Source: Chitinophagaceae bacterium
Lineage (GTDB): Bacteria; Bacteroidota; Bacteroidia; Chitinophagales; Chitinophagaceae
Length of the DNA: 46,458 nt
NCBI GenBank assembly: GCA_016787135.1
Contig: JAEUVK010000094.1
Span: forward strand, 1 to 46,458
Direction of reading: 5' to 3'
Both the position numbers and the translations under genes were made by a program. Positions 42,816 through 46,458 of the stretch are shown one piece after another. The notes beneath the pieces were generated by a model. It saw nothing but the letters and a program-made list of their open reading frames with translations, was not told where the DNA came from and ran no database searches. Within the stretch, counting starts at the first letter, position 1. Each line of letters begins with the position of its first letter.

Positions 42816-43682
42816 ATGGAAAACAATAAAGAGATATCCGCCTTGTTTGTGCTGATAGATGACCCTGATGAAGAAGTGTTTGATGCCGTATCGCAAAAAA
42901 TTGTTGACTACGGCAAGCCTATCATCCCCAACCTGGAGCATCTTTGGGAAACAACACCAGACGAACAAACGCAACTCCGTATCGAACTGCTGATACACCG
43001 CCTGCATTACCGTGATCTTACCGAAGATTTTCGTCAATGGAATGTATCCGGCCATCACGACCTGATGCTCGGATCTTTGCTTACCAGCAAATTTTTATAC
43101 CCCGATCTTTCCATTACCCCGGTAAAACAGGAGATCGAAAAGGTAAGGCGCAATATCTGGCTGGAGCTGAATAACTATCTCACTCCCCTTGAGCAGATCA
43201 ATATTGTGACCAGCATCCTCTATAGTTATTATGGATTAAAGGGAAATGAAACGAATTATAAAGAGCCTAATGAATTCTTGCTCCATAAAACTATTGAGGC
43301 AAAAAGAGGTAACCAGATCAGCAATGGTATTTTATACCTGTTGCTTTGTGAATTGCTGGATATACCTGTGAGGGCGATCAGCATTCCGAAACAATTTGTG
43401 ATCGCTTATTTCAAGCCTGGCTATTCAGAAGAGAACCTCCCAAATCCTTTTCACAAGATCGAATTTTTTATCGACCCGACAACAGGCCAGGTATTCACTC
43501 ACCAGGATGTAGAAAATTATTTTAAAAGGATATCCGTTCCGCCGGTTGGAACCTATTTCAGGCCACAATCCAACAAAAAAGTGATCCGCCTGCTGCTGGA
43601 AGAATTTGGCAAATGTTTTACCTCAGACAAAGAGATGTATAAACAAAAAGAGTTGCTTGACCTGGCTATGTTGCTGGATTGA
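42816..43682 (+). CDS. SirB1-type transglutaminase-like protein
   Basis: 288 residues, cytoplasmic. The pattern LNNYLTPLEQINIVTSILYSYYGLKGNETNYKEPNEFLLHKTIEAKRGNQISNGILYLLLCELLDIPVRAISIPKQFVIAYF matches the transglutaminase-like core-2 (SirB1) family. In the classic family a catalytic Cys sits where the helix shows SNGILYLLLC; here the expected Cys position holds Ser or Asn, so activity is doubtful. The N-terminal 90 residues are helical. No pathway is clear. Confidence 0.75.
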   Translation: MENNKEISALFVLIDDPDEEVFDAVSQKIVDYGKPIIPNLEHLWETTPDEQTQLRIELLIHRLHYRDLTEDFRQWNVSGHHDLMLGSLLTSKFLYPDLSITPVKQEIEKVRRNIWLELNNYLTPLEQINIVTSILYSYYGLKGNETNYKEPNEFLLHKTIEAKRGNQISNGILYLLLCELLDIPVRAISIPKQFVIAYFKPGYSEENLPNPFHKIEFFIDPTTGQVFTHQDVENYFKRISVPPVGTYFRPQSNKKVIRLLLEEFGKCFTSDKEMYKQKELLDLAMLLD

Positions 43683-43694
43683 GTGTATAACCGG

Positions 43695-45134
43695 CTATAG
43701 GCTTAAACTCCATCCTTCCCGGTATTCTCTTTTTACAAACTGGTTAGCCTCATCAAAGTTGGTAACCTTCATATTCTTTGCATCCCACAATAGTTTTTTG
43801 CGGCCAAGATATTTATCATTCCATCCTGTTAATTTAGGGTTCTTCATCATCCAGCTCCTGATAGCCAGGTTACCCATTAATATACTTTCAGTGAAAGGGC
43901 CAGCGAACTCAAACGGTGAACTGGTCTCTCCTTTTCCGTAACCGGCAATACAGGCATTTACCCATTGGATATAATGCCCTTCTGGAACACGTTTCAAGGT
44001 TGGTTTGGGCATTGTCTTTTCCTTCATGAGTTTGGTGGGCAATAATCGTGGGTTGCCTCCATAACAATCCAGCAGTAGTTTTCCCTTTTTACCAATGAAC
44101 AGAACACCTCCGTCCCAGTTACCGAATTCTTCTCCGGGTAACAATTCATCAGGTCTTGCCGGTAAAAGCCCCCCATCATACCATGATATCTTTATGTTGC
44201 CTTTACCATCCTTTCTTGGATAGTTCAGGTGAATGATAGAAGAAGGGGGACAGCTATCCACATAATTGCCTTCAGCCCACATATCCTTCCATACATTACT
44301 TACACTACACTCGGCAGAGTCGGGATAGTCGATCGGCAAAATCCGGTAGATCGGATCCATGATGTGGCAAGCCATATCTCCCAATGCACCTGTACCAAAT
44401 GCCCACCAGCCACGCCAGTTGAAAGGAACATACGCCGGATTGAAATCAATTTGCTTCGCTGTTCCTAACCATAGATCCCAATCGAGCTCTTTCGGCACTT
44501 CATATTTTCCAGCAGGTGTCGGTATCCCCTGCGGCCATACAGGCCTGTTTGTCCAGGCATGTGCTTCATAAATATCACCGATCAGCCCTGCCATTACCAT
44601 CTCTTTGGCTTTTCTTACTCCTTCGCCTGAACCACCCTGGTTGCCCATTTGTGTAACGACCTTGTATTTCTTTGCAGCCTGAGTTAATATTCTTGCTTCA
44701 TAAATATCGTGTGTTAATGGCTTTTGGGTATAAACATGTTTGCCAAGCTGCATTGCTGCCAATGTTGCTACCGCATGGGTGTGATCGGGAGTGGAAACGG
44801 AACATGCATCAATGGTATTCTTTTCTTTGGCCAGCATTTCCCTGAAATCTTTATAATAGGCAGCTTTGGGGAAATTAGACCTGCTTTTTACAGTCTGCCT
44901 GTCATCCACATCGCATAAAGCAACAATATTTACATTAGGGCTTTTGGCAAATTCAGCAAGATCGCCTTCTCCTTTACCCCCGGCGCCTATACCGGCAATA
45001 TTCAGCTTATCACTGGGAGCCACATAACCTCGTCCCAGTACATGGCGGGGAACTATAAAGAAACCTGCACCGGCCACAGCAGAATTGCGGATGAAACGGC
45101 GGCGTGAGTTATTGAAGAAATCCTGATCTTTCAT
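43695..45134 (-). CDS. Tat-exported Gfo/Idh/MocA family oxidoreductase
   Basis: 479 residues; NAD(P)-dependent sugar or cyclitol dehydrogenase fold. The N-terminus has a twin-arginine signal: Ser10-Arg-Arg-Arg-Phe-Ile-Arg16, then AVAGAGFFIVP. The Rossmann motif GIGAGGKGEGDL and the ALCDVDDR strand follow, then EKP-like TQKPLTHDIYEAR and the GxxGDMxCHIxDP block (TGALGDMACHIMDPI). Such exported members are typical of Bacteroidota, where they oxidise sugars in the periplasm. A longer frame from 45311 has no sense as signal and is set aside. Substrate unknown. Confidence 0.88.
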   Translation of the reverse strand: MKDQDFFNNSRRRFIRNSAVAGAGFFIVPRHVLGRGYVAPSDKLNIAGIGAGGKGEGDLAEFAKSPNVNIVALCDVDDRQTVKSRSNFPKAAYYKDFREMLAKEKNTIDACSVSTPDHTHAVATLAAMQLGKHVYTQKPLTHDIYEARILTQAAKKYKVVTQMGNQGGSGEGVRKAKEMVMAGLIGDIYEAHAWTNRPVWPQGIPTPAGKYEVPKELDWDLWLGTAKQIDFNPAYVPFNWRGWWAFGTGALGDMACHIMDPIYRILPIDYPDSAECSVSNVWKDMWAEGNYVDSCPPSSIIHLNYPRKDGKGNIKISWYDGGLLPARPDELLPGEEFGNWDGGVLFIGKKGKLLLDCYGGNPRLLPTKLMKEKTMPKPTLKRVPEGHYIQWVNACIAGYGKGETSSPFEFAGPFTESILMGNLAIRSWMMKNPKLTGWNDKYLGRKKLLWDAKNMKVTNFDEANQFVKREYREGWSLSL

Positions 45135-45150
45135 GCGGCAAACTTTTGCA

Positions 45151-45182
45151 GGAAGATAAAAGGAACTGCTATAATCATCAAA
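45151..45182 (-). promoter_or_regulatory. Candidate promoter of the Gfo/Idh/MocA gene
   Basis: On the minus strand TTTG (plus 45179-45182), 20 bp, then TATCTTCC (plus 45151-45158): TAnnTT matched, last two bases not. The ATG is about 17 bp on. Confidence 0.35.
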
Positions 45183-45194
45183 AAAAATTACTGT

Positions 45195-45202
45195 TACTTT
45201 TG
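45195..45202 (+). promoter_or_regulatory. -7 box of csaA
   Basis: TACTTTTG, exact TAnnTTTG, 17 bp before the csaA ATG, giving a leader of about 13 bases. No TTTG is at -33. Confidence 0.4.
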
Positions 45203-45219
45203 ATATTAAATTTTTATTA

Positions 45220-45558
45220 ATGAGCGGGCAAATAAGCTGGAACGATTTTGAAAAGATAGATATCCGTACCGGGACCATTATTGAGGTAAATGATTTTCCG
45301 AAAGCCCGCAAGCCTGCTTACCAGATGGTCATTGATTTCGGAGAGCTGGGTATTAAAAAATCGTCGGCACAGATCACAGTGCATTATACCAGGGAAGAAT
45401 TGCTGAACCGGCAGGTAGTGGCCGTTGTCAACTTTCCCCCCAAACAAATTGCCACCTTTATCAGCGAATGCCTGGTGCTGGGAGTATATGATGAAAACAA
45501 AGACGTAATTTTATTGCAGCCCGGAAAGCCTGTTGCCAACGGGATGAAAATTGGCTGA
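45220..45558 (+). CDS. csaA: tRNA-binding / export-chaperone protein CsaA
   Basis: 112 residues, one OB-fold like the tRNA-binding C-domain of methionyl- and phenylalanyl-tRNA synthetases; in Bacillus it acts as a secretion chaperone. The pattern FEKIDIRTGTIIEVNDFPKARKPAYQMVIDFGELGIKKSSAQIT and the end of ECLVLGVYDENKDVILLQPGKPVANGMKIG is the whole family. It overlaps the next gene, ogt, by 8 bp. ATG 45220 has no strong ribosome site, as is common here. Confidence 0.93.
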   Translation: MSGQISWNDFEKIDIRTGTIIEVNDFPKARKPAYQMVIDFGELGIKKSSAQITVHYTREELLNRQVVAVVNFPPKQIATFISECLVLGVYDENKDVILLQPGKPVANGMKIG

Positions 45559-46048
45559 AACATATACCACATATTACCACTCCCCTGTCGGCCTGCTGAA
45601 AATATCGGGCACCGAAGATTATATCAGTGAAGTAAGCTTTCACGATACTTCTCAAAAGAACCCTAATCATAAAAAACATATACCCCACCTGCTCATTCAA
45701 TGCGTAGAACAGCTTATTCAGTATTTCAATGGCCAAAGGCGTGTATTTGAATTACCCATCAACCAGACAGGCACCCATTTTCAGCAAGAGGTATGGAATG
45801 AATTAGCTGCTATCCCGTTCGGGAAGACGATCAGTTATCTTCAGCTCGCAATAAAGACAGGAGATCCTAAGGCAACGAGGGCAGTAGCCAATGCGAACGG
45901 AAAGAACAACGTAGCCATCATTATTCCATGCCATCGGGTGATCGGCACCGATAAAACTTTAGTAGGCTATGGCGGCGGGCTTTGGAGAAAGAAGTGGCTG
46001 CTGGAACATGAGATGAAGGTAGCGCATGGGGTGCAGAAATTATTTTAA
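45551..46048 (+). CDS. ogt: Methylated-DNA--protein-cysteine methyltransferase
   Basis: Suicide repair protein that moves the methyl from O6-methylguanine to its own cysteine; 165 residues. The active site is IIPCHRVIG, the helix-turn-helix is in FGKTISYLQLAIKTGDPKATRAVANANGKN and the N-terminal part is the usual ribonuclease-like fold. The start must be TTG 45551: in frame, a TGA stop lies two codons upstream and no ATG or GTG follows before conserved residues. The start sits inside csaA, 8 bp before its end, so translation is probably coupled. Confidence 0.93.
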   Translation: MAETYTTYYHSPVGLLKISGTEDYISEVSFHDTSQKNPNHKKHIPHLLIQCVEQLIQYFNGQRRVFELPINQTGTHFQQEVWNELAAIPFGKTISYLQLAIKTGDPKATRAVANANGKNNVAIIIPCHRVIGTDKTLVGYGGGLWRKKWLLEHEMKVAHGVQKLF

Positions 46049-46061
46049 ATAAAGCCGCTGC

Positions 46062-46458
46062 CTATATCAACTCGTCCTGTGTAAAAGCAAAGGGCAGCAG
46101 GTATCTTACCGTTTCTACCACATATATTTTTCCCTTCTGGCCTGAAAGAATGAGGCGAATAGGTTTTTCTGTTCTTGTTTCATACTCCAGTAATGCCTGG
46201 CGGCACATGCCACAAGGCGAAATAGGATGATCGCTGGGCACGTCTTTACTATCATAACTGATGGCCAGCGTATCAATACTGACACCCGGATATAATGTAG
46301 CGGCATTGCCCAGCAAAACCCTTTCTGCGCAAATGCCAACCGGGTAAGATGCATTTTCCTGGTTGGTGCCGGCCACTGTTTCCCCGTTATTCAATCTGGC
46401 AACTGCCCCCACGAAGAAGTTGGAATAAGGCGCATAGGCCTGTTTCGTGACGTTCTTT
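46062..46458 (-). CDS. cdd: Cytidine deaminase, N-terminus beyond window
   Basis: Zinc enzyme that turns cytidine and deoxycytidine into uridine. About 131 residues are inside the window; the 5' end is cut at 46458. The open frame begins KNVTKQAYAPYSNFFVGAVA, the usual substrate-binding segment. The zinc and catalytic motifs are GICAERVL (Cys, Glu) and PCGMCRQ (two Cys). A GTG at 46412 inside the frame is not the start, since conserved residues precede it. Convergent with ogt, 13 bp apart. Confidence 0.93.
   Translation of the reverse strand, partial: KNVTKQAYAPYSNFFVGAVARLNNGETVAGTNQENASYPVGICAERVLLGNAATLYPGVSIDTLAISYDSKDVPSDHPISPCGMCRQALLEYETRTEKPIRLILSGQKGKIYVVETVRYLLPFAFTQDELI

Noticed and set aside
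45135..45311. 59-residue extension of the Gfo/Idh/MocA protein
   Set aside because: It runs through the csaA promoter and start and would bury the twin-arginine signal.

Overview
The window reads as ordinary chromosome of a Bacteroidota bacterium, most probably a member of the Chitinophagaceae. The grounds are gene families largely typical of that phylum (GLPGLI, DUF4403, DUF2851, DUF4382, a type IX secretion C-terminal domain, FHS-family sugar permeases, an outer-membrane beta-barrel family receptor), weak Shine-Dalgarno use, and promoters of the TTTG / TAnnTTTG type. The taxon is inferred from family content, not from a marker-gene comparison. I see no insertion sequence, prophage, integrase, CRISPR array, tRNA or rRNA.

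Layout. 1-6 kb: the 5' part of dnaK, two small proteins, a DUF4403 lipoprotein, a GtrA membrane protein and argS. 6-8 kb: a lone secreted polysaccharide-lyase-like lipoprotein behind an AT-rich leader with two matching dyad sites. 8-25 kb: a glycogen and maltodextrin district with glgB, a secreted cyclomaltodextrinase-like GH13 enzyme, an SLC45-type permease, glgC, glgA, an FHS hexose permease and an ROK kinase. A TPR protein, an outer-membrane receptor paired with a GLPGLI protein, and a D-lactate dehydrogenase are interleaved with these. 25-31 kb: a phosphodiester glycosidase, lipA, a barrel protein, an OsmC protein, a LytTR regulator with a degenerate receiver, and a T9SS-exported protein. 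31-36.4 kb: a minus-strand run of DUF2520, ferredoxin, iscX, kdsC-like phosphatase, UbiA prenyltransferase, maf and DUF2851. 36.5-46.4 kb: two hydrolases, topA, a DUF4382 lipoprotein, a methyltransferase, a SirB1-type transglutaminase-like protein, a Tat-exported Gfo/Idh/MocA oxidoreductase, csaA, ogt and the truncated cdd.

How the genes fit together. The GH13 enzyme and permease would bring alpha-glucan fragments into the cell, the ROK kinase and FHS permease would handle hexoses, and GlgC, GlgA and GlgB would store the surplus as glycogen. D-lactate dehydrogenase, 41 bp after the GH13 gene, would be a fermentative outlet. The UbiA, KdsC, Maf and DUF2520 genes form a housekeeping group into which the Fe-S genes fdx and iscX are set.

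The most unusual material is non-coding. Four gene gaps between 29.5 and 35.3 kb hold inverted arrays of degenerate units with a strict 7- or 8-nt period, two of them centred on a 6-bp palindrome (GAATTC or AAGCTT). The clearest, between fdx and iscX, also offers two competing hairpins, one of them ending in a U-tract directly before the iscX start. Other leads are the twin ATTGA-N6-TCAAT dyads before the lyase gene, a dyad over the ferredoxin promoter, a hairpin that covers the start region of the T9SS protein, a LytTR regulator that has lost its phospho-acceptor, and an ROK kinase without its zinc cysteines.
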